DNA of 64,000 nucleotides from Chitinophaga niabensis (lineage in GTDB: Bacteria; Bacteroidota; Bacteroidia; Chitinophagales; Chitinophagaceae): NCBI GenBank assembly GCA_017849435.1, contig JAFIGY010000002.1:434001-498000 (forward strand), given 5' to 3'. Each line of letters begins with the position of its first letter. The first letter of the stretch is position 1. The notes beneath the pieces are model-generated. The model ran no database searches and was not told the origin of the DNA. It saw only the letters and a program-made list of their open reading frames with translations. Positions 43,796 to 52,717 of this stretch are shown in pieces. The translations under genes were made by a program, and so were the position numbers.

Positions 43796-44494
43796 ATGAT
43801 CAAAAAAATGATTCTTTCGTGCCTGGCTATCGGATTATCGGTAGCAGCCATGGCGCAGGGGAGGATCGGGATTAAAGGCGGCTGGAACCTCGCTAACATT
43901 ACCAACACAAATAGCGGCGGTGTAGATAACAGCTCATCTTTAAGTTCCTTCCATATTGGAGCAATCGCGGATGTGCCGTTTTCTCCCATTATCTCCCTTC
44001 AACCCGGCATATTTTATACGGGTAAGGGTACACGGATAGAGAGAGGGGATGATAAAAGTACAACCTATCTCAAATCTACTACTAACCCCCAGTACATAGA
44101 AATTCCCGTGAACCTCGTCGGGAAACTGCCTTTGGGAGGAGATACCAGGCTTTTCGTGGGTGCAGGCCCTTATGCGGCTTTTGGTGTGGCCGGTAAAAAC
44201 AAGTATACTTACAGGGCCGGCCCGGTTACCGCAAGCGGAGAAAGCAGCATCAAATGGGATGACGACACCCCCTTCAATTCATCAGACCCTAACCAGGGTT
44301 ACGACAAGTACAAACGTTTCGATTACGGCGGCAACGTATTAGCCGGTATAGAATTCCAGAATTTCCTGTTATCCGCCCAGTATGGTTTTGGTTTCGGCAA
44401 GATATTGTCCGGTACGGATAACAGCAGTGACAACAAAGGTAAAAACCGGGTATTGAGTGTTTCCGTAGGGTATCTTTTCGGAGGCAGGAAATAA
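43796..44494 (+). CDS. PorT-like outer-membrane beta-barrel protein (barrel 1)
   Basis: 232 aa with a signal peptide (MIKKMILSCLAIGLSVAAMAQ). The mature part alternates as amphipathic strands and has the barrel signatures GRIGIKGGWNLANI, YIEIPVNLVGKLP and FVGAGPYAAFGVAG, ending in a strand with aromatic residues (SVSVGYLFGGRK). It fits the porin-like OMP_b-brl_2/PorT family of eight-stranded barrels; their functions are largely unknown. First of three tandem homologues; a sigma-54-like site precedes it. Confidence 0.85.
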   Translation: MIKKMILSCLAIGLSVAAMAQGRIGIKGGWNLANITNTNSGGVDNSSSLSSFHIGAIADVPFSPIISLQPGIFYTGKGTRIERGDDKSTTYLKSTTNPQYIEIPVNLVGKLPLGGDTRLFVGAGPYAAFGVAGKNKYTYRAGPVTASGESSIKWDDDTPFNSSDPNQGYDKYKRFDYGGNVLAGIEFQNFLLSAQYGFGFGKILSGTDNSSDNKGKNRVLSVSVGYLFGGRK

Positions 44495-44559
44495 ACAGCA
44501 ATTAACAACCATATCATCCTAACACGTGTAAAAATTTTCTAAAACAACAAAAAAAGAAC

Positions 44560-45186
44560 ATGAAAAAAGTATTGTTATCCGTTGCAGTAATGCTTATTGC
44601 CAGTGCTTCATTCGCACAGGTGAAGTTTGGTGTAACAGCAGGCCCCAGCTTCTCCAGTTATACGGGCAAAACGCTCGGCGGCAGCAAGCAGACCAGCAAA
44701 CTTTTGACAGGCCTGCGTGCCGGTGTAACGGCGGATCTTCAGCTGGCAGACGAATTCTTTATCCAACCCAGCCTGCTGTATGTAGGGAAGGGCGGTGTCA
44801 GCAAAGGCAGCCTTGACCTGAAAACCCGCATCAATTACCTGGAGCTGCCCATCAACTTCATGTACAAACCGGAAGTGGGTGACGGTAACCTGTTCATCGG
44901 CCTCGGCCCCTACTTTGCTTATGGCCTCGGCGGCAAGAACGAAGTAAGCCAGAACGGCACCAAAGTAAGTCAGGATATCAGCTGGGGTAACGATAACGTT
45001 GGCCAGTTGAAACGTTTCGACGCCGGCGCTAACTTCCAGGTAGGGTATGAATTCCCGATGGGCTTTAATGTTGGGCTGCACACAGACCTCGGTCTTGTGA
45101 ACATCCGCGGTAAAGGAGACAGCGACAATACCTTCAAGAATACTTCATTCGGGGTATCTGTCGGATACAAGTTCGGCGGACGATAA
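44560..45186 (+). CDS. PorT-like outer-membrane beta-barrel protein (barrel 2)
   Basis: 208 aa with a signal peptide ending in ASFAQ. Strand pattern and motifs match its neighbours: VKFGVTAGPSFSSYTG, YLELPINFMYKPE, LFIGLGPYFAYGLGGK, FGVSVGYKFGGR. It lies 65 bases after barrel 1, with no terminator between, so the two are probably co-transcribed. A strong terminator follows. Confidence 0.85.
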   Translation: MKKVLLSVAVMLIASASFAQVKFGVTAGPSFSSYTGKTLGGSKQTSKLLTGLRAGVTADLQLADEFFIQPSLLYVGKGGVSKGSLDLKTRINYLELPINFMYKPEVGDGNLFIGLGPYFAYGLGGKNEVSQNGTKVSQDISWGNDNVGQLKRFDAGANFQVGYEFPMGFNVGLHTDLGLVNIRGKGDSDNTFKNTSFGVSVGYKFGGR

Positions 45187-45526
45187 ACGTATCAGGTAAC
45201 AAATAAATAGCCGGTCCCGTGGGGTTTTCCCACGGGACTTTTTTTGCGCCGCTGAACTTTAAGGCCGGCCAGGCTGTTATCTTACTTACTCCGACCCCAA
45301 TGCAGGTATTATTTTTTTGTGATTTCCGGGTATTTGAATGTTCGCATGCTTTTAAAATGATGGATAAAGCCGTATGTTTGGCTCCGTTTCAAGGACTGTG
45401 AATTGAGCACATTTTAGCAAATCGCGTAACCCCGTTCATCATACATTGGTTCGGGCTTTTACTATCCGCTGTTGTACCAACAGTAACCCCTGTTAAGAAA
45501 ATAAGGATAATACACCTATTTATTTT
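45187..45526. other. Intergenic region between barrels 2 and 3
   Basis: 340 bp. It begins with the barrel 2 terminator; the remainder is AT-rich and I find no gene, exact TAnnTTTG element or structured RNA in it. A promoter for barrel 3 is expected, but its sequence is not recognisable. Confidence 0.5.
45214..45245 (+). terminator. Terminator after barrel 2
   Basis: Ten-base stem GTCCCGTGGG/CCCACGGGAC with a five-base loop and seven T residues. Confidence 0.9.
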
Positions 45527-46237
45527 ATGAAAAAAGCAGGTCTGCTGTTTATCGTCTTAACCATTCTTGTGAATGCTCAGGCCCAGGTAAGCCTTGGCTT
45601 GAGGTCCGGCTACACCGCATCTGACATCAGGGTCTCCGGAACAAGCCGTGGGGATCTGGGGGATGCCGAAGGTTTCATGGAAACTTTCCATGGCTGGCAT
45701 CTTGATCTGTTGTTTAACGTACCGTTACAGCACGGATTTTACTTTCAGCCCGTTATCCGCTATGTTACGAAAGGAACAGGTTTTCAGGCCGCACGTCAGC
45801 CCAAGGCCGAGCTTTCTTCCGTATATGTTCCGCTGGGGAGCCGTCTGAAGCTGAATTACCTGGAGATCCCCTTCAATTTCGTATATAAATTACCGTTAGG
45901 TAGCGGGAAGATCGCGGCCGGCTTTGGCCCTTATGTGGCTCATGGACTGAAAGGACGATATGATTTTGACATCGTGCAGAACGGGCAGAGCGTTACACAA
46001 AACTCCAAAGCAGTACAATTCTCCAGTAAACCCAACGATAACCTGGTGACGATGCGGGTATATCCCTGGGATGCCGGCGCCAACTTTGTGCTGGGATATG
46101 AATTCAATAATGGTATCATGATAAGTGGCAACTACAGCCTGGGATTGACGGATGTTGACCGCAACCGGTATACCACCAGCAGGAATACCTATTTCGGGAT
46201 AAGCGTGGGATTCCTGTTCAACCGCGAAGATTACTAG
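45527..46237 (+). CDS. PorT-like outer-membrane beta-barrel protein (barrel 3)
   Basis: 236 aa with a signal peptide ending in AQAQ. Same architecture as barrels 1 and 2: VSLGLRSGYTAS, YLEIPFNFVYKLP, AAGFGPYVAHGLKGRY, FGISVGFLFNRED. It is separated from the others by a terminator and 340 bp, so it is transcribed on its own. It is more divergent than barrels 1 and 2 are from each other (by eye). Confidence 0.85.
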   Translation: MKKAGLLFIVLTILVNAQAQVSLGLRSGYTASDIRVSGTSRGDLGDAEGFMETFHGWHLDLLFNVPLQHGFYFQPVIRYVTKGTGFQAARQPKAELSSVYVPLGSRLKLNYLEIPFNFVYKLPLGSGKIAAGFGPYVAHGLKGRYDFDIVQNGQSVTQNSKAVQFSSKPNDNLVTMRVYPWDAGANFVLGYEFNNGIMISGNYSLGLTDVDRNRYTTSRNTYFGISVGFLFNREDY

Positions 46238-46260
46238 TAAAGCAAAAGGGATATTCCGTA

Positions 46261-46295
46261 AAAAGGTGGCCTCCGTTCAACGGGCCACCTTTTTT
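46261..46295 (+). terminator. Terminator after barrel 3
   Basis: Eleven-base stem AAAAGGTGGCC/GGCCACCTTTT around an 11-base loop, ending in a T run. Confidence 0.85.
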
Positions 46296-46386
46296 ATGGT
46301 ACCATAGGGGTAAATGCATTGGTCTGCGTCTTACTATCAGCAATACATTACAATAAGTTTCAAACAAAGGTGTGACAGTTATAGGG

Positions 46387-46427
46387 AAAAATGCCATCGC
46401 GTATCTACGCAATGGCCATTTTTTTTA
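46387..46427 (-). terminator. Terminator of metF
   Basis: A compound hairpin: inner stem GCGTA/TACGC with a two-base loop, outer stem AAAATGCCAT/ATGGCCATTTT with one bulged base. T tracts lie on both sides, so it can act on both strands. Confidence 0.65.
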
Positions 46428-46430
46428 ATA

Positions 46431-47384
46431 CTATCTGATAGCCTTGATCACATTGCAGATCACGTGCGGCTTACCAAGCGTATAATAATGCAATACGGGA
46501 ACACCCGATGCCTTTAATTCTTTAGACTGTTGAATGAGCCATTCCTGGCCGAGGGCTTCCACTTCTTTGTCTGTTTTGCATTTCATGCCTTCCACGGTGA
46601 GCTCTTCCGGCATATCCACATAAAAAGTACGCGGTAATACGGTAAGCTGTTTCTTGGTGGTCAACGGTTTCAGTCCGGGTATGATAGGCACAGTGATTCC
46701 CGCTTCCCGGCACTTGGCCACGAAATCAAAGAACTTCTGGTTGTTGAAGAACATCTGGGTAACAATATAGTCTGCCCCGGCATCTACCTTTCGTTTGAGG
46801 TAAGCCATGTCTGTCTGAAGGTTCGGTGCCTCGAAATGTTTTTCCGGATAGCCGGCCACACCAATACAGAACCTGGTTTTGATACCGCCCTGCAGGTCTT
46901 CTTCCAGGTAAATGCCATTATTCATCTGCGCCACCTGTTGCAGCAGCTCCAGGGCGTAGCGGTGTCCGTTGGGATGGGGTTCAAAGAAAGTTTCATTCTT
47001 GGGCGCATCTCCACGCAGCACCAACACATTATCGATGCCAAGGAAATTAAGATCGATGAGGGCGTTCTCTGTTTCTTCCTTGCTAAAACCGCCGCAGATG
47101 AGGTGAGGAACGGCATCTACTTTGTAGTGGTTCATGATGGCGGCGCAAATGCCCACCGTACCGGGCCGCTTGCGGATCTCTACCTTGTCGAAAGATCCAT
47201 CAGCCCGCTTTTTGAACATATGTTCGCTGCGGTGATAAGTCACATTGATGTAGGACGGCTTGAACTCCATAAGAGGATCCAGATGCTCATAGATGGAATC
47301 AATGCTTTTTCCCTTCAGGGGTGGCAGTATCTCGAACGAGATGAGGGTGTCTTTAGCCTGCGCGATATGTTCAGTAACTTTCAT
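46431..47384 (-). CDS. metF: Methylenetetrahydrofolate reductase
   Basis: 317-aa FAD-dependent TIM barrel that makes 5-methyltetrahydrofolate for methionine synthesis. Conserved features: ISFEILPPLKG, the catalytic Glu region, YINVTYHRS, HLICGGFSKEETENALIDL, LRGDAPKNE and ADYIVTQMFFNNQKFFDF. Length is typical. No metH or riboswitch is next to it: only a -7 element and a short leader lie upstream. Divergent from lptB. Confidence 0.95.
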   Translation of the reverse strand: MKVTEHIAQAKDTLISFEILPPLKGKSIDSIYEHLDPLMEFKPSYINVTYHRSEHMFKKRADGSFDKVEIRKRPGTVGICAAIMNHYKVDAVPHLICGGFSKEETENALIDLNFLGIDNVLVLRGDAPKNETFFEPHPNGHRYALELLQQVAQMNNGIYLEEDLQGGIKTRFCIGVAGYPEKHFEAPNLQTDMAYLKRKVDAGADYIVTQMFFNNQKFFDFVAKCREAGITVPIIPGLKPLTTKKQLTVLPRTFYVDMPEELTVEGMKCKTDKEVEALGQEWLIQQSKELKASGVPVLHYYTLGKPHVICNVIKAIR

Positions 47385-47413
47385 CTTTTTGGATGTGTTT
47401 TTAAAAAACCTCG

Positions 47414-47421
47414 CAAAAATA
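47414..47421 (-). promoter_or_regulatory. -7 promoter element of metF
   Basis: Minus-strand TATTTTTG, perfect match to TAnnTTTG; predicted leader about 26 nt. Confidence 0.5.
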
Positions 47422-47490
47422 ACATATCCTCTAATAAATAACTAATAGCCAACGAATGGTTAAAATATTTTATCTATCTGCCTCAAACCG

Positions 47491-47519
47491 TTGTCCATTC
47501 GCCGATTTTATTATTTTTG
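47491..47519 (+). promoter_or_regulatory. Promoter of the lptB operon
   Basis: TTG (47491-47493), an 18-base spacer and TATTTTTG (47512-47519) match the Bacteroidota -33/-7 promoter. Predicted leader about 11 nt to the ATG at 47534, which excludes the earlier in-frame start at 47456. Confidence 0.6.
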
Positions 47520-47533
47520 CTAAGTTTCAAGAT

Positions 47534-48295
47534 ATGGCATTAAGAATACATACGCAGCAACTGGTTAAGCGATACCGGAGCAGAACGGTAGTGAATCACG
47601 TGTCTGTAGAGGTTACGCAGGGAGAGATCGTGGGCTTGCTGGGCCCTAACGGGGCGGGTAAAACCACCACGTTCTATATGGTGGTGGGCTTGATCAAGCC
47701 GGATGAAGGGGAGGTGTTCCTGGATGAAGTGAACATCACCAAGCTGCCGATGTACAAACGCGCCCAGATGGGGATCGGCTATCTTCCGCAGGAAGCCAGC
47801 GTGTTCCGTAAACTGAGCGTGGAAGATAATATCGCGGCCGTGCTGGAAATGACGAAGCTGAGCAAACAGCAGCAAAAGGAAAAACTGGAACAGCTGCTCA
47901 GCGAATTTCGCCTGCAGCACGTACGGAAAAGTCCGGGTGATGTACTCAGCGGAGGAGAACGCCGCAGGACCGAGATCGCGCGCGCATTAGCCGTTGATCC
48001 TAAATTCATTCTGCTGGATGAACCTTTCGCAGGGATCGACCCGATTGCGGTGGAAGATATTCAGAGCATCGTAGCCAAACTCAAATACCGGAATATCGGT
48101 ATCCTCATCACGGATCATAATGTGCAGGAAACCCTTTCCATTACAGACAGAGCCTATTTATTGTTCGAGGGCAAAATCCTCAAGGCCGGTACCGCCGAAG
48201 AGCTGGCGGAAGATGAACAGGTAAGAAAAGTGTATCTTGGCCAGAATTTCGTCCTTCGCCGGAAAGATTACCTGGACGAAGCCGCTAAACTATAA
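47534..48295 (+). CDS. lptB: LPS export ABC transporter ATP-binding protein LptB
   Basis: 253-aa ATPase driving lipopolysaccharide extraction with LptFG. Walker [15 protein letters not shown]-loop [19 protein letters not shown], signature [15 protein letters not shown], Walker [20 protein letters not shown] and H-loop [10 protein letters not shown]: the [11 protein letters not shown] and GIDPIAV strings are LptB-specific. Ends in a short C-terminal extension. lptF/G/C/A are not next to it. The GH3-like gene starts 28 bases after the stop, suggesting an operon. Confidence 0.95.
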   Translation: MALRIHTQQLVKRYRSRTVVNHVSVEVTQGEIVGLLGPNGAGKTTTFYMVVGLIKPDEGEVFLDEVNITKLPMYKRAQMGIGYLPQEASVFRKLSVEDNIAAVLEMTKLSKQQQKEKLEQLLSEFRLQHVRKSPGDVLSGGERRRTEIARALAVDPKFILLDEPFAGIDPIAVEDIQSIVAKLKYRNIGILITDHNVQETLSITDRAYLLFEGKILKAGTAEELAEDEQVRKVYLGQNFVLRRKDYLDEAAKL

Positions 48296-48323
48296 CTACT
48301 ATCAACACCCTAGTAAAACTGGT

Positions 48324-49859
48324 ATGAAGATATTAAGTCCCGCGCTATCACAATTGGCCAGAATCCGCATGGGCCGCATTGAGCACTTTATGCAATACCC
48401 TTTGCAGGTACAACTGCAGGTATTCCAGAACCTGCTGAGTGCCGCGCAATACACGGAATTTGGTAAACAGTACGGCTTTTCCAACATTTTTAAAATAGAC
48501 GAATTCAAGCAACGGGTTCCGGTCCATAATTATGAAGCAATGAAGCCCTACATCCAACGTGTGATGGAAGGCCAGCAAAATGTTATCTGGAATACGCCCA
48601 TCAAATGGTTCGCCAAATCCAGCGGCACCACGGCAGACAAAAGCAAATTCATTCCCGTTTCGGTAGAGAGCCTGGATGATTGCCACTACCGTGCCGGCCG
48701 TGATGTGTTTTCCCTTTATTATAATAATGTGCCGGATTCTGATGTATTGACCGGCAAATCCCTCGTTATCGGCGGCAGCCACCAGGTAAATAAACTGTCC
48801 CCTGACAGTGACAGCTACTATGGTGACCTCAGCGCCGTGATGCTGCAGAACATGCCTTTCTACGGCAACATGATCCGCACGCCGGACCTTTCCATCGCCC
48901 TCATGGATGAATGGGAAGAGAAGATAGAAAGGATGGCCAATGCCGTGATCCATGAAAATGTTACATCCATCGCCGGGGTACCAACCTGGACCATCGTGCT
49001 GATCAAACGCATATTTGAGCTGACCGGTACGGATAACTTGGCCGATGTATGGCCCAACCTGGAATTGTACATGCACGGCGGCGTGAGCTTTACGCCCTAT
49101 CGCGATCAGTTCACCAAACTGATCCGCAAACCGGACATGCATTACCTCGAATCCTATAACGCTTCCGAAGGCTTCTTCGCTGCGCAGGATGTTCTCGGAG
49201 AAGAAGGTCTGCTCCTCTTCCTCAACCACGGCATCTTCTATGAGTTCATGCCCATGGAAGAATATGGCAAGGAATTCCCGCGCACCCTGCAGCTGAATGA
49301 AGTGGAAACAGGGAAGAACTATGCGCTTATCATCAGTACAAATGGTGGTCTATGGCGTTACCTCGTGGGAGATACCGTACAGTTCGTTACCCTGGCGCCT
49401 TACCGGATAAGGGTTAGCGGGCGGACCAAATCATTCATCAATGCATTTGGCGAGGAACTGATCGTGGATAATTCGGACAAAGCCATTGCCAAAGCCAGTG
49501 AAGTGACCGGGGCCGTGGTGAACGACTATACCGCCGCACCTATTTACTTCAGCGATCAGGGCAACGGCGGGCATGAGTGGCTCGTCGAATTCGAGCAGGC
49601 GCCCGGCAACCTGGATCAGTTCATCAATGTACTGGACGAAACCCTTAAAACCATCAATTCAGACTACGAGGCCAAGCGCCACAAGGATATTGCCCTCCGC
49701 CGGCCACTGGTGCATGTACTGCCCTCCGGCACCTTTACTGAATGGCTGAAAAGTAAAGGGAAACTGGGCGGCCAGCACAAAGTACCGCGCCTGAACAACG
49801 AACGTCATCTGCTGGAAGAAATCCTCCGGTTCACTGAAAAACAAAAAGGGATGGTATAA
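48324..49859 (+). CDS. GH3 auxin-responsive-promoter family acyl-adenylating enzyme
   Basis: 511 aa of the GH3 branch of the ANL superfamily (plant members join amino acids to jasmonate or auxin; the bacterial role is unknown). The adenylation loop KSSGTTADKSKFIP (near 97-110), the LYMHGGVSFTPYRDQF segment, the ATP-binding LESYNASEGFFAAQD and the hinge RVSGRTKSFINAFGEEL are intact, so it should be active. Start at the ATG at 48324; the frame also runs from 48237 inside lptB, but those residues are not conserved. In line with lptB and fabG on the same strand, so an acyl or lipid modification role is a reasonable guess. Confidence 0.85.
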   Translation: MKILSPALSQLARIRMGRIEHFMQYPLQVQLQVFQNLLSAAQYTEFGKQYGFSNIFKIDEFKQRVPVHNYEAMKPYIQRVMEGQQNVIWNTPIKWFAKSSGTTADKSKFIPVSVESLDDCHYRAGRDVFSLYYNNVPDSDVLTGKSLVIGGSHQVNKLSPDSDSYYGDLSAVMLQNMPFYGNMIRTPDLSIALMDEWEEKIERMANAVIHENVTSIAGVPTWTIVLIKRIFELTGTDNLADVWPNLELYMHGGVSFTPYRDQFTKLIRKPDMHYLESYNASEGFFAAQDVLGEEGLLLFLNHGIFYEFMPMEEYGKEFPRTLQLNEVETGKNYALIISTNGGLWRYLVGDTVQFVTLAPYRIRVSGRTKSFINAFGEELIVDNSDKAIAKASEVTGAVVNDYTAAPIYFSDQGNGGHEWLVEFEQAPGNLDQFINVLDETLKTINSDYEAKRHKDIALRRPLVHVLPSGTFTEWLKSKGKLGGQHKVPRLNNERHLLEEILRFTEKQKGMV

Positions 49860-49910
49860 TTTTCCATTACCTTCGCTCATCCAACTAAAGCTAAAATTTA
49901 TCCGTCAACA

Positions 49911-50660
49911 ATGAAATTACTCGACAACAAAGTAGCTATCGTAACAGGCGCCAGTCGCGGCATTGGAGAAGCCATTGCGCTGAAGTTCGCTGATGCAGGA
50001 GCACATGTTGCCTTCACGTATGTAAGCTCCGATGAAAAAGCCAAAGCCCTCGAAGCCCGGCTCACTGCCAAAGGCGTAAAGGCCAGGGCCTATAAAAGCA
50101 ATGCCGGCCTGTTTGAAGATTGCGAAACATTGGTGAACGATGTAATAAAAGAATTCGGTGCGGTAGACATCTGCGTGAACAATGCCGGTATCTCGAAAGA
50201 TAACCTGCTCCTGCGCCTCAGCCCGGAACAATGGGATGAAGTGATGAACATCAATTTGAAAAGCGTATATAATATGACCAAACTGGTGATGCGTCCCATG
50301 ATGAAAGCCAGGAGCGGCAGTATCATCAATATGAGCTCCATCATCGGTATCAAGGGAAATGCCGGCCAAAGCAGCTATGCAGCTTCCAAAGCGGGCATCA
50401 TCGGATTCTCCAAATCCATCGCCCAGGAGATCGGCAGCCGCAATGTTCGTGTGAATGCAGTGGCTCCGGGCTTTATTGAAACGGATATGACCAACTATCT
50501 GCAGGATGGGGAAGGGGCGAAGGCTTACCTCGACAAAATCCCGCTGGGCAAATTCGGTACTCCGGAAGACATCGCCAATGTATGCCTGTTCCTCGCGTCA
50601 GACATGGGCGCTTATGTGACCGGCCAGGTTATCAGCGTTTGCGGAGGTTTGAATACCTGA
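49911..50660 (+). CDS. fabG: 3-oxoacyl-ACP reductase FabG
   Basis: 249-aa SDR enzyme reducing beta-ketoacyl-ACP in fatty acid synthesis. NADPH motif TGASRGIG (12-19), NNAG (near 87), catalytic Ser in NMSSIIG, Tyr-Lys in YAASKAG (near 156-160) and the PGFIETDM loop. The VCGGLNT terminus and length match FabG. It lies 51 bases after the GH3-like gene on the same strand. No other fab gene is adjacent. A terminator follows. Confidence 0.92.
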   Translation: MKLLDNKVAIVTGASRGIGEAIALKFADAGAHVAFTYVSSDEKAKALEARLTAKGVKARAYKSNAGLFEDCETLVNDVIKEFGAVDICVNNAGISKDNLLLRLSPEQWDEVMNINLKSVYNMTKLVMRPMMKARSGSIINMSSIIGIKGNAGQSSYAASKAGIIGFSKSIAQEIGSRNVRVNAVAPGFIETDMTNYLQDGEGAKAYLDKIPLGKFGTPEDIANVCLFLASDMGAYVTGQVISVCGGLNT

Positions 50661-50686
50661 TCTTTGCAACAACAAATGATATACAG

Positions 50687-50716
50687 GCTCCCATCCCACG
50701 ATGGGAGCTTTTTTAA
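50687..50716 (+). terminator. Terminator of fabG
   Basis: Nine-base stem GCTCCCATC/GATGGGAGC with a four-base loop, followed by TTTTTTA. It also overlaps the end of the convergent SMP-30 gene. Confidence 0.85.
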
Positions 50717-51591
50717 TACCCTTTCCCCGGCGTTTCTACGCGAAAAGTTTCAATGCACTTCCGGTCTTGCAGGGTAACATATACGGTTTTCCCGTCTTTG
50801 CCGCCAAAAGTGAGGTTACTGCAGGATTTCCCCTTCAACGGGATCTCGCGGATCTGCTCGCCGTCAGGGGACAGTACTACGATCATGCCTTTGCCGTAAC
50901 GGGTGATATAGAGGTTCCCCGCCTTGTCGCATTTCATACCGTCCAGACCATGATCTGTGAAAAGCGCAAAGAGCTGCTTGTTGGAGATATTCCCTTTATC
51001 ATCCACATCATATCGCCAGACTTTCCGCTGCACACTTTCATTCACGTACAATGTTTTTTCATCCGGACTTAGCTCTATACCATTGGTGGTGCCCATGTTC
51101 GCTTCCAGCAACACGAGCTTCCCACCCGCGTCTATGCGCCAAAGCTGGCCGGTCTGGTTCTTCCAGTTCGGGTCGGAGGCAAAGAGCTGATCTTTTTTGT
51201 TGATGCAGATATCGTTCGGCTGATTGAATTGCGTGGAATGAACATATACACTGACCTTCCGGTTCCGCATATTGACCTTGAGCACTTTATGCGTTTTGAA
51301 ATCCGCCAGGAACATCTGTCCGTCCCCCGAAAACCGGATGCTGTTCGCGATACTGCTGTCCGGCAGGGTTACGAATATTTCCCCTGCGCCGTCTTTGGTA
51401 TTGATCTTTCCGATCGTTCCGTCTTTCTGAAAATTCACCACGTAGAGATTTCCGGCTTTGTCGAAATTCGGGCCTTCGATATTACGGGAGAACATGTTTT
51501 CTTTCGTCAGGTCTTTGGCTGTGTACAGTGGCTCCTGAGCACACAGGCTGCAGGCATATAGCAGGCTGAAAATGGTGAAAAGCGGCTTCAT
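50713..51591 (-). CDS. SMP-30/gluconolactonase-like beta-propeller protein, exported
   Basis: 292 aa with a signal peptide (to about residue 18, ending LCAQ). Six-bladed propeller pattern with repeated DxxGNLYV motifs. The metal-binding residues of the SMP-30/gluconolactonase fold are visible: Glu in IEGPNF, Asn in GTTNGIELSPDE and Asp in HGLDGMKCD. Likely a lactone hydrolase, though a gluconate pathway link to the gluconate kinase at the other end of the window is not supported by position. Confidence 0.85.
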   Translation of the reverse strand: MKPLFTIFSLLYACSLCAQEPLYTAKDLTKENMFSRNIEGPNFDKAGNLYVVNFQKDGTIGKINTKDGAGEIFVTLPDSSIANSIRFSGDGQMFLADFKTHKVLKVNMRNRKVSVYVHSTQFNQPNDICINKKDQLFASDPNWKNQTGQLWRIDAGGKLVLLEANMGTTNGIELSPDEKTLYVNESVQRKVWRYDVDDKGNISNKQLFALFTDHGLDGMKCDKAGNLYITRYGKGMIVVLSPDGEQIREIPLKGKSCSNLTFGGKDGKTVYVTLQDRKCIETFRVETPGKGY

Positions 51592-51664
51592 CGGTTCTAG
51601 TTATGTTCCGTTAAATTAAATTTTTTTAGTGTAAAATTTCAAATGCTCCTATTTTGCAGCCCGT

Positions 51665-52717
51665 ATGATTCACGTATCGGACATTAAAGACCTGGAAAGG
51701 CTGACCATTCACAAGGTAGGCAATGCCACCAATGAAGATCCCCTGGTGCTGTCTCAGCAACCGCTGGAGCTAAAAGATGAAACGATCGGCACTCTGCTGC
51801 TCAGCTATTTCATCCAGCCGTTCACGAACAACGCCGAGTATTTCAGATTTTATCATGATGCGGATATCCATCTCAACGAGGTCTACAAATACTGCAGCCT
51901 CATCTTTGAGGATAAAGACAATTTCCAGGAGCAGTCCGTCAACATCGCCAAACATCTTTATAAGCATTCTACGCATCCCAAGATCAAGGGTGGAGAGCTG
52001 TATATCGTGCATTTTTCAAAATGCCAGGTAGACGGGGAAGAGGTGGAAGCCCTGGGCATTTTCAAATCGGAGAACCGCGATACCTACCTGAAGGTCTTCC
52101 TCAGCAATGATAACTATGAAGTGAATTATGATGACGGGATCAATATCAATAAGCTGGATAAAGGCTGCCTCGTTTTCAATATCGAACAGGAACAGGGATA
52201 TAAGGTGAGCATTGTAGACAGCATCAGCAAACAGAACGAGGCTGTATACTGGAAGGATGCGTTCCTGCAGGTACAGCGGCGGGAAGATAGTTACCACCAG
52301 ACCGAAACCATGGTAAACCTCTGCCAGCAGTTCATCCAGAAAAAACTGCCGGAAGAGTTTGAAATGAACCGCATAGATCAGATCGAACTGTTGAAAAAAT
52401 CAGCAAATTATTTCAAAGAGAAAGAACAGTTCCAGATAGAAGAGTTTGCGGAAGAAGTATTGGGCCACCCTGATGCGGTGGATGCGTTCCGCAATTACCG
52501 GGAACATTTCAAGGGAGAGCACCGCCTTGATATGCCAGATGAGTTTGACATCTCTGCCTCCGCATTTAAAAAGCAACAAAAGGTTTTTAAAAGTATCCTC
52601 AAGCTGGACAGGAACTTCCACGTTTACATCCACGGTAACAGGGAAATGATCGAGCGTGGGTTTGATGAAGAGCGGAATATGCAGTACTACAAACTGTATT
52701 TTGAAGAAGAGAAATGA
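51665..52717 (+). CDS. 37-kDa nucleoid-associated protein (NdpA/YejK family)
   Basis: 350 aa of the PF04245 family, abundant DNA-associated proteins. The N terminus and middle (VNIAKHLYKHSTHPKIKGGELYIVHF, EEVEALGIFKSENRDTYLKV, KLDKGCLVFNIEQEQGYKVS) match the family. A helical second half ends in a highly charged tail (GFDEERNMQYYKLYFEEEK). No domains for a defence system are seen. Its stop abuts the convergent rhomboid gene with no gap. Confidence 0.85.
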   Translation: MIHVSDIKDLERLTIHKVGNATNEDPLVLSQQPLELKDETIGTLLLSYFIQPFTNNAEYFRFYHDADIHLNEVYKYCSLIFEDKDNFQEQSVNIAKHLYKHSTHPKIKGGELYIVHFSKCQVDGEEVEALGIFKSENRDTYLKVFLSNDNYEVNYDDGININKLDKGCLVFNIEQEQGYKVSIVDSISKQNEAVYWKDAFLQVQRREDSYHQTETMVNLCQQFIQKKLPEEFEMNRIDQIELLKKSANYFKEKEQFQIEEFAEEVLGHPDAVDAFRNYREHFKGEHRLDMPDEFDISASAFKKQQKVFKSILKLDRNFHVYIHGNREMIERGFDEERNMQYYKLYFEEEK

